Source: Aptenodytes patagonicus (Eukaryota; Chordata; Aves; Sphenisciformes; Spheniscidae). From it: a stretch of 64,000 nt of DNA. The DNA lies in contig NC_134963.1 of the NCBI RefSeq assembly GCF_965638725.1, positions 7,571,501 to 7,635,500 of the forward strand, in the 5' to 3' direction. The notes under the pieces are model-generated. The model saw nothing but the letters and a program-made list of their open reading frames with translations, searched no databases and was not told where the DNA came from. Positions 10,701 to 23,299 of this stretch are shown here, in pieces. Position 1 is the first letter of the stretch. Each line of letters opens with the position of its first letter. The position numbers and the translations under genes are program-made.

Positions 10701-13700
10701 AGGGAGAAGCAGCTTGGCTGAAGGGCAGCAATAAAACTTCATGGGGCTTTCCGTGAGCACAGAGTCGGGGCTGCTTTCCATGGCTGTGCTCACTCTGCAG
10801 CAAGCGTGTCCACGGCAAGGGATGTGCTGTGAACGTGTTGTATTGTGACCCAGTTTGGAGGAGGGCAAAATCAGTGTGCTCTCCTCCGTTCCCCCCCTTA
10901 TCCCACATCAGGAGGCTGCAGCCGGACCTTTTCCCACCTCTCTCCCTGCACCAGACCCTCCTGCCTCCCTGAGCAGCTGCATCTCAGTGCCCATCCCCAA
11001 ATGGCCGCACTGCTCCGCTTGTCCCCCTCTGCGTTCTCAACCCAGGGTCGCATCCAGCCCATCCTCCAGCGCCCGCTGCCCCAGTCCCCGGCAGGTCGGG
11101 ATGCAGCGAGGGACTGTGGGGCTGCACCAGCACCATCCCAGGAGGATGCTCCACACCACCCAGCCCTTGTGAGCCCACCCCCGGCAGGCCGGCCCCCCGG
11201 GGACCCGCATCCCCCCCGAGCCCCCTGCACCGGATGCTCTCCCATTGAAAAGTGCTGTTCATTGTAACCCAGCCTTTTATAGCTGCCTCGCGAGCGGGCT
11301 GTGGGGCCGTGCCAAGAAAGGCTGCTGCCGGCTCAGAATAGCTCTTTTCATGGAGGACATCCTGGGAAGGAACAATGTTCCCGCTCTTGGGATTGTGGGA
11401 ACTTTGTGTTTCTGCCACTCGGGATGCCGGGAACTGCGGGGCCGGCGAGGGCGTCTCCCAGCCCCTTGCTTCACTCCGTCCTGAAAATAGTCCTTGGGGT
11501 GAATTTTGAATAGTGCTGTGCTTGTAAAAGAGAGCCGAAAATGCTGCTGGCTGCTTTTCCTCTGGTTGGGGAACAGTTGTTTCTGGGAGAGCCGGCACAT
11601 AAATCAAATTTCCTATTTACATTGCTGGCATGCATTTTCCTGGCGTGGAGAGTAGTGGCAAGGAGTTGAGGCCGGTTTCATTTTCAGATTGCGGTGCGCT
11701 GACTGCGCTGCACATGCTCCAGGGCCACCTGTGCACACGCATGTGTGAGCACGCCTCGCTCGGCGCTGGGCATGGCGACTCGGTGTCTGCTCTGTAACGT
11801 TTCCCTTTGAGGCTGGATTTGCAGCGCTGGGTGCTGGAGGGTGCCCTTCCCGCGCAGCCGCAGCCCCCTGCGTGGCTGTTTTGCGGTGGGAAGGCGGTGG
11901 GCTGGATCCTGCAGCCCCTCTGTGGCAAGGCCGGCCAGCTGACTCTGAACCGCTCATCCTCCAGGAACGGGTGGCAGAGCTGTGGCGCTGGCTCCTGGCG
12001 TTGCCCCGGCGCTGCTCGGTGCTGCGGGTTCCTCTGGGTGCAATTAAACAACAAATGCATTTACTGAGATTTTTCCCACCACGAAGGCACAAATAACCCA
12101 TTGCCGGATGGTGACACTCATCAGGTTGGGCAAGAGTTTAATGAAATCTCCCGGGGGCGGCTCGGCTGCAGGGCTGGATCCTGCACAAGCCGAGGCTTGC
12201 CACCCCAGCCCGCATCAAAGCCAGCCTACAGCCAGTCCATCCCGTCCCGCTCTTCCTCGAGCTCCTGACCCAGCACCCCAAAACAACCCCAGCACCTGAA
12301 AACAGCCCTGAGACAGGGCGGGCTGGGTGGCGTACAGCTCTTCCAGTGGCTGGGGGACACGTTAACCCCCCCATCCCAACCAGCCTGTGGTGTGTCTGAG
12401 GGTGGGCTGGATTCTCCATTCAGTGCAAATTAAAGCAATTAGCCGTTGCGACAAGTCCTTCGGCTTGGTGGTGACGCACAGGATGGCCAGGAGCCCCTCG
12501 TAGGAACGTATAGAGTATAAGGGATGCAGATGTAACGCCTGCCTTAAAGCCACTGGCTGCTGAATTCTGGCATCGTGGAGCGTGATGGGCTGGAGTGGGG
12601 AGAAGCCCACGTGGCAGCGGGCACTCGCATCCCTGCGGCATGTCCCTGCTGAAACCTGGGGCCAGGCGGAGGAGCGGGATGCTACTGCGGTAGCTCAAGC
12701 GTGGATTCAGCCGGGATAGCCGTTTCCATGTGAGAAGTGCGCCGGGCAGGAGCAGGGAGGATGGCATCGCGGTTTGTGCCGGTGCCAGCAGGAGGAAGCG
12801 GTGGGGGTGTATTTCCCATTGTTGCGCCGGTTGGAAAAAGCATGTTGCTACCAGAGATGGCCTTCAGCTGCTTCCCACCGCGTGGCGCAGGTGAAGGCTG
12901 GCTTTTCCCACGCCGCAAACCTCTCCCGAAGCTGGCGCAGAGCAAGTCTGAAAACTTGGAAAGCAAATTCCCTGTCCTGGGAATCTCCCCTCCGCCTGAG
13001 GAGCCATCCGCACGGGTGCCCCACTGCCCTCTGCATTTTGGGGGAGCATCCTGCCGAGCGTGTCGGTGGTGCCGGCGGTCACGGTGGCAATTCCCAGGCG
13101 CCAGGAGGAAGCGGGAGCGCAGCCGGAGGATGCTGAGTCATCGGCAGGCTGGCGGTGCTGATAGACGGCCGCGTGCAGGGGCCCCACCGGGGGGTTTGGC
13201 CAGGCTGCGAGCGGGCGCACACCCGGCACCGCCGCAACGCCGGCCGGCCCCGAGCCTCGGGCGGCTCTTCTGAGAAGCTGGGCCCCAGCGAGGCTGGTGG
13301 GGGGCAGATAACATCTCCCCTCGCCTAGAAACTTTGCAGGATGTACTAGGAAGGGCGGCGGGTGGGCAGAGATAGAGGTCCGCTTCCCGGCGTTATCGCC
13401 TCCCCGGCTGCAAACAAGATCCGCTGCGCTCTGCATCGCCCCGCTCGCTTCCTCCCAGCCCCTCGGGGTTTTTTGTTGTTGTTTTGTTTTTTTGTTTTTT
13501 TTTTTTTAATTTTTCCTCCCCCCGACAAATGCAATCACTTTTCCTCTCCTCCCAGCAGCCGGGCTGCTGCCGCTGGGCGGCTGGAGTTTCGGGGAGGCGG
13601 CGGTGCCCGTGCCGGCGCGGCAGGATCCGGGTGGGTTGGCCGATGTTTCCTGCCTGAGCGGAGTGCACGGCCCCGATAAGTGCCGCGGGCGAGCACGAGG

Positions 13701-14586
13701 TTCGGCGGTAAGCAGCGCGGTGCAGCTGGGCCAGCCATGGGGAACGCTGCTGCCGGGCTCAGTCGGGCACGCCAGGGTGGCTGCACCCTGGCTGTCAGAT
13801 TGGTCTCGCAGCAAAATCTGCTTGGGGCAGAGATACGGTGTGGTTTGCTGGAGCCCGACGGCCCCTCAGTCCCGCAGGCAGCGGAGCATCCCCCCAGGGA
13901 CATCCCTGGCCGTGCCGGTGGCACGGCCATATCCCCCCAGGCCGGTGGGGCTGAGTGGATCTTGCAGGCGAGGCAGGTCCGTCCCTGGATTTCTGCAGCT
14001 TTTCATATTGTTTCCTCCCATCCCGCCCCCACTCCAGTTTTATCAGCTCCATTGAAATAGGTCTCTGGAGGGAAACCCATCGGCGCTGTGAAGCCTTGGC
14101 AGCAGGAGAGCGGATGTGGCCTGGCCGGGCATCCCTGTGGGGCAGCGGGCAGCTGCAGGCAGCTGTGCTGGCAGGAAGCCGCGCAGACACCCCCCTCTGG
14201 GACCTGCCTGCACCCCACCTCGCAGGTGGGGAAACTGAGGCACGGCCCTGCCAGGTGGGGATGGGGATGCGAGGCGCTGCGGTGGGGCTGGGTGCTCGGC
14301 GTCTTGCATGGCCGCTGCCTGTGGCGGGTGGTGAGCCGTAGCGGTTGCTCGTGTGGCTGTGCCACCCACCGGGGAGCCAGCCGCCCCCTGTCCCCGCACT
14401 CTGCCCTGGTGAATGAAGTGGCTTTGACCGGGGGCCAAGCTAACCACAGTGCGCCCGGGGCCGCTTGCCCTGCGGGTACGCATCCGGAGCGGCATGCAGC
14501 CGTGCCACCCGGGGGCTGCTGGGGTGGGGGGGTGGCGTTGGGGTGTCAGGGCTGCCCTGACGCCGCCGGTGTGCTCTGTCTTGCAG
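7713..14586 (+). other. SH2B3: SH2B3 5' UTR intron (probable)
   Basis: This GC-rich stretch of about 6.9 kb lies between the candidate first exon and the first coding exon. It holds degenerate tandem CCCAGCACCCC/GGGGACCCC units around 8020-8265 and a second CpG-rich block with splice-like ends at 13.56-13.71 kb. I see no conserved coding exon. Confidence 0.5.
13556..13707 (+). other. Candidate alternative 5' exon in CpG-rich block
   Basis: A long pyrimidine-rich tract and CAG at 13553-13558 precede about 150 nt of CpG-rich sequence that ends GGCG|GTAAGC (last base 13707). This could be an internal 5' UTR exon or the end of a downstream alternative first exon of SH2B3. It contains no in-frame ATG for SH2B3. 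Confidence 0.3.
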
Positions 14587-14613
14587 CGCGGCCACCTCGT
14601 TGGAGCCACGGCA
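14587..14613 (+). other. SH2B3: SH2B3 5' UTR part of first coding exon
   Basis: The acceptor TGTCTTGCAG ends at 14586, and 27 nt of leader precede the ATG. Confidence 0.75.
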
Positions 14614-15372
14614 ATGAATGGGCACGCTCTGCCGTCCGGCATGCCAGCGCATCCCCGGGGCTGGCATGAGTTCTGTGAGCTGCACGCCATCAGCACTGCC
14701 AAGGAGCTGGCGCAGCACTACCTGCGCTTTGCCACCGAGCACCCGCACCATGACCTCCTGGCCGCTGAGAACTTCTCGGTGCAGTTCACCGACCTCTTCC
14801 AGCAGTACTTCTGCCATGAGGTGAAGGAGGGCTTCGCCATGAACCAGCTCCGCATTCTGCCTGCCGGCCCGGTGCGGGATTACCGGGAGACGCACCGGCG
14901 GCACACGGACGCCTCCCTGGGCACAGTGGCTGCCAAAGCTGAGGGGGAGCTGGGCACCCGCCCCGAGCAGCCTGGCCGAGCCCCCGAGACCACCCCGATG
15001 GGGCTGCGCAAGTCCTGGAGTTCAGAGGAGCTGGCAGGGCCGGCACGGCGGCCCTTCTCGCTCAGCCAGCTGCGCCGGAGCTGGCGCAGCCTCTTCCGAC
15101 GCCGTTCCTCGGATGTCCTCCCTGGGGATGGGGATGGGGAGGCGGCGGCAGAGGTGGCTTTCAAGCCGGGACTGGGCAAGCGCATCCTGCCGTGGGGGCT
15201 GTCGCGGGAGCAGCCCCCCGAGGTGCGCAAGGAGGGGCTTCTCAAGTACGGGCTGCTGGACGAGACCTCCTTGGACAGCGGGACGCGCTGGCAGCGCTGC
15301 CGCCTGGTGCTGCGGCGAGCAGGGACGCCTGACGGCGAGGAGTACGTGCTGGAGCTCTTCGACCCGCCCAAG
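14614..15372 (+). CDS. SH2B3: SH2B3 (LNK) coding exon 1: Phe-zipper dimerisation domain and start of PH domain
   Basis: SH2B3 is a cytoplasmic adaptor that damps signalling from cytokine receptors and JAK2 in blood and endothelial cells. The seven coding exons join in phase to 573 residues (human 575). This exon encodes residues 1-253. The start MNGHALPSG matches the human start. The dimerisation 'Phe zipper' is residues 17-70 (WHEFCELHA to QYFCHEV; Phe20, 39, 54, 58, 62, 66). It is followed by a Pro/Arg-rich linker with the conserved SSEEL, and the PH domain starts near residue 205. The exon ends ELFDPPK|GTAAGG in phase 0. The ATG context is adequate (G at -3). The other family members SH2B1 and SH2B2 are excluded by the Lnk-type sequence and the synteny. 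Confidence 0.96.
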
Positions 15373-17187
15373 GTAAGGACCCGGCTCTTGCCCGTTTCGG
15401 CCAGTCGATGCTGCGGGTCGAACCCTCGGCAGCGGGTTGGGGATGATGCCAGGGTGCCGGCACGTCCCATGGGGAGGAGCAGAGCCTGCACCCTGTATTT
15501 GAGACCTCTGAGAAGGAGAGCCACTGCCGCAGGCTTGCGCTCAGGGGCTGCATTCAGAGGGCAAAAGATGCCACGACCATGTGCCAAGGGCGATGTGAGC
15601 ACTCATTATTGCAGTCGGTCGAGATGCAATTGCATTTCTCCTTGCTGGGACCCCAAAACTGGCTTTTCCAGCTAGGAGCAGAGCACCTGCTTTGCTCTCA
15701 GATGCAGAGCTGAGGATGGGGGCTCGTGGCCTCCGCACCACTTGTTCCCAGCCCCATAGACCCATCCCAGCAAGGCAGGGGGCTAGTGAACCCCAAATTC
15801 ACCCCATCCCTGTTGTGCTGTGGCTTCAGCAGCCAGGGCATCTGCTCGCGTGGGCAAGCTAGGAAAGGAAGGGGAAAATAGAAGTTAGGCTCTGTGCCTT
15901 CCTCTGCTCCCCGTGGGACCTGTAAGGGACTTCAATTTTATTTTTGTAAGTACTTTTGTGGCTAGAAATTCAGATCTCGGCTACCCCTGGGAGTTCCCGT
16001 GGTGCTTAGATGCTGGCTGGAGCGGAGATGATGCAGGATGTGAGTGAACAGGGAACGATGCGGGGGGAGCCGTGGTGTTTAATCTTTAAAAAGATAGTTC
16101 CTCCACATGGAGGTCTTACGCAGGCCTGATGGGCTGTGTTTTCTTTCTTTTTCCCTTTTTTTTTTTTTTTTTTTTTTGTGCTTGTTTAACTTTGATGACT
16201 AACTTGTGCTTCGGAAAGAGGAAGCCTCGGGTAGAGCCGGAGCCTTGTCCCTGCCTTTGGGCTATGTTTGCTGCTCACCGCAGCACTGGGCCAGGGAGCA
16301 GCCGGCTAAATTCCTGCTATTTCTGTCAAACAACCCCAATATTAAATATTTTTAAACAAACAAACAAACAAAACCACCAACACCAAAATTGTAAAATGTG
16401 AAAGTAAAAGCTGGTTTTGCTCTGTTGTGTCAGGGGTTGCAGTTGTTTGTCCCTGTGGGAGCATGTGTCCCCGTCCCAGGGCACGGGGAGGTCTGGCTCC
16501 GAACAGCATCACTTTGGGGCTCTTTGAGGGTGCTTTCAGCAGCCGGGCAGCACTGCTGGGTGCCGGCGTGGTCCGGACCCCAGCTCACCCAGACGGCACT
16601 GGGCATGTCGGACCCTGCTGCAGGGAACGGCCTGGCGGCTGGGGAGGAGGTGTTGGGCTGGTGCTATTTCAGACGCTGCTGCCAAATTTGCTGCTGGCTT
16701 TACTGCTCCTCATCCTTGGTGGCTGTTGCCCAGACCTTTGGGGCTTTGCAAGAGCCAAAAATAAAAGCGAAGCAAGGGGATGCCCTCCCGGGGGTGGCTG
16801 TGCTCCCCGGTGGGGGGGGGCTTTGGCACTTGGGGCTGAGCACGCCCCTCCTCGGGCACCCACCCGTGCCCCCTGCACCCTGGGCACCAAGCCTGCGCGG
16901 TTTTTTTTTTTTCCTTGTGCACATTATGGCTGCAATGGATTTGGCTGCCTCCACACCAGGTAAAATCCCCAGTGACCCGGCACAGCCGTGGGGGAGAGCC
17001 GAGCTGTCCTTTCTGCCGAGCTTTTTCCCTCAAAGGCTTTTGGGCGCAACACAGGGAGCAGAGCCATCGCACCACTGGCACTTGCACACCGGAGCAGCAG
17101 CCTTGTCCCACAGGACGAGCGCCTGGTTGGGCCCCTGCTGTGTCCCGCCTGCCCCAGGACCTGGTGCTTGCAAACACTGCTTTTTCC

Positions 17188-17245
17188 TTTTTTTTTTTTT
17201 TTTTCCTTTTTTTCTTTATTTTTTTTTCCCCCTCCCTCCCCCTGG
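17188..17245 (+). repeat. Pyrimidine tract
   Basis: T-rich/C-rich simple sequence inside the intron, with no downstream exon recognised. Confidence 0.8.
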
Positions 17246-18792
17246 GAAGCAAGCCCAGTGCACAGCACATTCTTCCTCTCCCCGCAGCCCCTGACCGGCT
17301 TTGACCCATGGGCGGGAGGCATTTAAAACAAGACATTTAGCAAGTTCACCCAGCGCTCTGCAGCGTTATTCCTTGCAGTTTGCAACAAATCTCCATCCCA
17401 CGGAGACTTCCCGGTGAGTCCCCGTCACCGCGAGGCTGGGGACCCTGCGGTCCCCCGGGGCCCCGAGCAGGGGGGTTTCTCAGCCAGATCCGTGGAAGGG
17501 GGGGATGTTCCTCGCTGGATTTCGCCAGTCTCCGGAGTAAATTGCTTCCTGTGCAAATATGCCCAGGGTGGGTCCTTCCTTTCTAATTAACTGGGCCGGG
17601 GCCAGATCCCATCTCCTTTACAGCAGAATCAATCCAGCCCCTTTCCCAGTAACTGCGGTTGAATTCTGGGGGCGGTGGAAAGCCCCCCACAGTGCTGGTG
17701 GGTCCCACTCCCCAAACCCAGCAAGGGGGCAAACCGTGGAGCAGTGGGAACGGAACAGCTTGTTGGTGGTTATTTTTTTTTTTTCCCTTTAACTAAATAA
17801 TAACCAAGAATTCCCGAGGAAGGCTGCGGGGACCCCCCTCCCCTCCATCCTCTGGCCCTGGGATGCTCGCAGGGCTTTGCCGCTACCTTTCGCCCATGTT
17901 GTGGATTTGTTCCTGATTTGAAGATGCTGTTGATCATCATGGAAGATTAATGGTTTTAAATAAGCAACTGTAAAAACAATCCTTGGGCGCTTTCATCCCC
18001 AGCTGGTCTCTGGACCCGTTAGGCTTGGTCACCCTCGAGGTATCCCCAGAAGCGCCCTCCTCTTCTCCCTTTCTACCCTTTAAATAATACAATGTAAATG
18101 GAAATTTCAGCCCAGCCCCCCAGCTTTACAGCATCAAGCCAAGCCCCCAAATATTCAGTGCCTTGCAATGACCTTGGAAAGTCAGGGTGCCTGGGAAAGG
18201 GGGTGGCCCCGTGCGTGCCCCACCGTGGCTCGGCCATTGCTCCCTTGCTTTGCTTTTGGCAGCTTTTATCTTATTTCCCTCCCTCCTTTCCCCCCCAGTG
18301 CGCTCCAACGGGGCCTCTCGGCCTAATCCTGTAACGTGCCTGGCATCAAAGGGAGCAGGGCACTTTGAAGAGCCCTAATCCCATTTACTGCTTGGGTGGC
18401 TGCAGCCAGTGCTGGGCTGGGCTGGGTGAAGGGGTGAGTGTCGGCGAGCCGTGCCAGAGCCACCCAGACCCTGCGGCACTGCCCAGCATGGGCATCCCGT
18501 CCCCCAGGGATGTACCGGTCTCATGGGAGCTTCAGCTGGATGAGATGGGGCTTCCCATGCTTGCAGCCGCTGCTGGGTTGGTTTTGGCATCGCTCCTTCC
18601 TCCCTCGAGCGCTGGAAAAACGATGTTGCAAAGGCGGGATTTGGAGACGGTTGGATCCGGAGCTCTCCCGGCAGCGGGTCACAGCCGGGCTGCAGGGCAC
18701 CGGTGGGCTCAGGGTGCGGGGGGTGAGGTCACCCGGACCCCCACCCTGGGGACATGCTGGAGGATGCCGGTGTGGTGGGGAGAGGAGGGGCG

Positions 18793-18839
18793 CGAGGATG
18801 ATCTTAGAGGTCTTTTCCAACCTTAATGATTCTATGAGG
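18793..18839 (+). mobile_element. CR1 LINE 3'-end relic
   Basis: The string gaggatgatcttagaggtc, then TTTTCCAACC and TAATGATTCTATGA, matches the well-known 3' end of avian/reptilian CR1 elements, including the terminal ATTCTATG unit. Only about 45 bp is recognisable. The body of the element is absent or too decayed to read. Confidence 0.8.
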
Positions 18840-21800
18840 CCGTGCCACCGACCGGTGCCAGGGTGAGGTGATGCTCTGTGGCACAAGGCTGCTGGGGCCG
18901 GACCCGGCACCAGTGGGGCCATCCTGATGTGCGGAGCGCCTGGAGCAGGGGGATATCGGGGTATCTATAATGCTTGTATGTATGGGTGTGTATATACATG
19001 TGCACAGGAAAACCAGTGAAACCCTGGGTATGGTCCTAGGCATGCAGCCCAGGTGGATTCTCTGATGTCTAGTATGAGGGCGATGCTCGCCAACCTCCCT
19101 CCTTTCCGTGGAAGCACTAAGGGCTTTCTCCTCTACCACGCCATTTATTCTCATATAACTTGTAGGATTGGGTAGCTGAGGCCTCTCCACCTTCATAAAT
19201 TTAAGCCAAAGCTGGCAAAACACGTTTGCATGTTTTAGGGCAGCCCTGCGGGGTTTCGGGGCTGCCCTGTTCATCAGCTGAGCCCCAGCCCCAAGTGCCT
19301 TTTATATGGTCAAGTCCTAAACTCCATGAAAACTGTGATTTGCAACGGAAATGTCCCAAGCTATTTCTGTTGACCAGATGTTTTTACAGGAAGCGGAAGG
19401 GAAATGGGATTTGCATTTGCGCTGGTTTCTTTATAGTGTTTTAATGAAATCCAGTGCATCCCATAAATTGATGGCATGCGGAGACGAGCCGGGAAGACTT
19501 CTTCCGCTGAAAACCCGTGGTGCCTGTGTCACGGCTTGTATGTCTTCAGCCGTGGCCACAAGAGGAGCAGTATTTTTATCTCTGCTCAGCGTGAGACTGC
19601 TTTGACTTCCTTTTTTTCTTTCTTTTTCCCCTTCCTTTCACCTGAAGCTGGTTTCTGAGAACTGCCACCTCCTGAGCAAGCAGGTCCCGCACCCCTGGGC
19701 TCCGATTTTCGGCATCTGGGGCTCTACACGGCAGCCAGCCAGGCACATGGTGGGGGACATCCCGGCGTTGTGGTCCCCATCCTAATTCCTTCTGGACCTG
19801 CTTTGTACCTCCAGGAGCAATTGCAGCTGCTCAAACGTGGCTTTAAGTGACTCAACCGAGGACATATGGAGAGGCAGTGGTGGAGGGGGAGCTGCTGCTG
19901 GTTCCTGCCCGCAGGGATGGAGAGGCCACATTTTGGGAAGCCTTGGCCCCAGCAGCAGCTGTGTTTGCATCCCTATCCCAGGCAGGGACTTGAGCAAACC
20001 CCCTTTTTTGCAGCACAATGCTTTGCTCCAAATCCAAACCACCTTTCCTCTTATTAGTGACCTGTAATTGTGCTTAAAAACTGGACGTGCCAAGTTGGAT
20101 GCAGAAATGCCCTTCTTGCCGCTGCAGCCCTGTGAGCTCCTCCGTTCCCCTATTCCTGCACAAAATGATGCAACATGGTCTTTTCCTCCCAGGGCCACTA
20201 TGAGTGGGTCACCCGCTGCCCGCGGGCTCCTGTGGGCAGCAGGCGCCCTGTAAGAAGGGGTTTGCTGGGGATGGGAAGCATCTCGGTGTCCCTTCATCAC
20301 CCTGGCCTGGGGAAAGGCACGTTTGTGTCAATCTGGATCCCATTTGGTGTCGTTCATCCTGTGAGCCGGAGCAGGCTGGACCACGTGTGCTCCTGCCCTC
20401 GTCCCGATGGCTCGTGCTGCATTTTTTTTCTCTCTTTGTTGCAATAAAAATGTTAAACAATCCTGGGCTGCCTTGGTCCTCCAGCCAAGAGCGACCCTGT
20501 TCCATTGTCCCTTGGCGGCTGGACAGCATGTGGCCGGAGAGCTGCATCCCCAGGGACTGCATCCCTCACCTGGCATCCCTCTCTCAGCAGCCCCAGGGAC
20601 CGCAGGGCAGGAACCAGGAAACCTGCCATGGGGTAAGAGCTGGAGGGGTTTGGGTGTACTGCGATTCCCTCGGGAGAGGTGAAACTGCACCCAAAGGTGC
20701 CTGGAGCCGCACTGAAACTTTCACTGCCGAGCAGGGCGGGCGGCGCATCCCCTCACTGCTTCGCTTTTGGCGCTGCGCTGCTCGCTGTTCTTCGAAGGCG
20801 CGCGGGGCTGGGCATCCTTTTGGCTTTTTGAGATTTTGGTGGTGACTTTTTCTATTATTTTTTTTTCCCGCTCCTTTTTTTTTTGGTATCGCAGGGTGAG
20901 GGCACGTGGGGGGAGGGCGATGAGACAAAAGGTTATTTATCATTTATTAACCACAACTTTTTCCATCCTTAGTCATGCACGGAAAAAACACTTTTAGCAG
21001 CGTAACCACAGCCCCGGCGTTAATTGCTGAAGAGCAGAGTTTCTTATTTTGGAAACTCTGTTGCCGGGATGGAGCTCGCCGGGGCTTGATTGGGTTGCGA
21101 GGGGAAGGGTGCGGGACGGAGCCCTAGCCTGCCGCTTCCCCGGGTGCTGGGGTTGTTGGGGTTTGCAGGAGAGGGGCTTGGAGGGTTTCCTTTCTTTTTA
21201 ACCCCACCCTTTAAAATCCACCCTGCTGTTGCTGGGAGGGGTGTTGACCCATCACCGTGACCCCCCCTCTGCTCACGGCAGTGATGCTTCGCTGCCTGCC
21301 GGCACTTGGCTGCTCACGGTCGGGGCTGTCTCCCTTGCACAGGTGCTGCAGAGCTGCTCGGGTAGGAAAGCACCATGTGCAAGCCGAGAAGCGAGCGAAA
21401 AATGGAGATATTAAGTGAATCACAGGAAAAGGGACTGGGAAAGGGCTCAAGGACCGCGCTGCTTTCCCCCGAGCCTCCTGCAGCTGGGGGTGTGAGGAGC
21501 TGCGGGGTGCCGGTGGGTGCGGGAAGGTGCTGGGTCCCACTCAGCCCTTGCAGGCGATGTGAGATGCCCGGTGGTGTTTTTTGGGTGGTTGTCTTTTTTT
21601 TTTTTTTCTTTTTCTTTTTTTTTCTATGGCCCAGGATGTGGTTGTTTCGAGGCTGAGTGCAGCTTCTTTCAAAGGTAAATATTTATGAGAGCCTGCACAG
21701 GCAGCGCGGGGTCTGGAAGGATTCATCCTGGCGGTGGGGGCTCGGACAGGGCGGACCCCGCTCCTCCCCGCTGGGCAGCCGGTCCCAGCTCCGACCAGTG

Positions 21801-23299
21801 CCTGTGATGGGCATCATGATGTTCAACGTTGTCTTGAGATTATGTTAAAAACAAAGCATTTGGGGCAAGATCTGCTTCCTTCAGCCGGGCAGGGCGCAGC
21901 ACTGGGCAAGGCGCAGGTCCTGCTTTGGGACCAAAATACCCACCCGGGGGGATCGAGTACTCCTGCTTGGGCTCTTGAAGCTCTTGCATCGTCCTGGGTG
22001 ATGGAAAACCCCAGGGTGATGCAAAATCCCGGGACATCCTGGGGACCGCGAGGACCCTACGGGGTCTGTGCCGGCCACCCCACATCCCCCAGCCCTCTGG
22101 GGTGACTCAGTCCCTGGCTGCAGCCAGCTCCTGCTTGCACGCAGACACCTTGTTTACTTTCCGCGCTCGTTATTTATTCCAGGAAATTATTAAAGCAGCC
22201 CACGCTGGAAGCAAGTTTGGCTTAAAATAAAAAAAAAAAGGGGGGGGGCTGGCAAACACTGCCTGTTTACAGATCCTGTTTATAGTCTCCGTCTTCCCAA
22301 ACCCCACTGTGAATGTGAGCCGCTGGGCTCTCTGGTTTTGGGGCGATTTGCAGGGGTTTGGGGAGGGAGCGTTGACTCATTTGTGCGGATCCGGCGGCCG
22401 CTGAGGTTTATCAATGCACAAAGAGGGGTAGTCAGCCCAAGGATGGGGTGGGGGTTTCTAGCCAGACCCCCCAAATCCCTCTCCATGGGTATGGATTTAC
22501 TCAATGGCTCTTGGGGTTGCATTTCGCAGCGCCCTGGGTTTAATTTAATAAGAAATAGGGGCCCAGTGAATCGGCGGTGGTCCAGACTGTGTTTTCTCGT
22601 GTCGCCATTTGCCGGCGCTCGGCAGCCGCTCGGGATGGGGACAGAAGGAGCTTTGTGCCCTGGCTGCCCCTGAGCCAGCGCTTCAGGCCGGCACAACGGT
22701 GCCTCTTGTCACTGCTGAGCTCGGTCCCTTCAGGGATGGCTCTGTCCCCCCCCACAGGCTTTGGGGATGCTTGGAGACAGGGTGTCTTGGAAACTCTTTT
22801 GTCGCTCCGGTGTTGCTGGGTTGAGGATGCTGGCTGGGGTTTAGGGTGGACAGAGAGGGGTTTTTGGGGAGGTGATGGCCAGGGTCTGGGGAGGCTCGAG
22901 CTTGCACAGCAGCCCACAGCAGGGATCACCTCTCGTGTTTCTCTGCTTAACAGAGGCAGGAAACCTCCTATGACCAGTGCCCCAAGCCCAGAACAGAGAA
23001 CCCCATGATGGCGCTTACTGCTGCTGTCAGTAGGTTTCAGAGTGAACAGCCTCCGCATGCAGGCAGAGAGGCCAGAGTGTGCCACCCTAGGGTCCTCCCC
23101 AGTGAGCTTTGAGGGGGTGAGCTGGGCTGGGGGGGTCCCACAGTGGATGCGGGGTACAGGAGGCACTTGAGAGGCCGGGGGTGTGCAGGGAAATGGCCCA
23201 AATCAGTGGGATCCCAGCCCCCGTCCCCAACACTGGCATTGGCACGGGGCTGCCTGGGGCGGACCTGTCCCCTTGGGATCAACCATGATGCAAATGCCT

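Noticed and set aside
14221..14260. GTGGGGAAACTGAGGCACGG as a MIR-type SINE core
   Set aside because: The match to the MIR consensus is only about 15 bp with no flanking similarity, so chance is likely.
22226..22248. A-run followed by G-run as a processed pseudogene tail
   Set aside because: No coding or transposon sequence is recognisable upstream.
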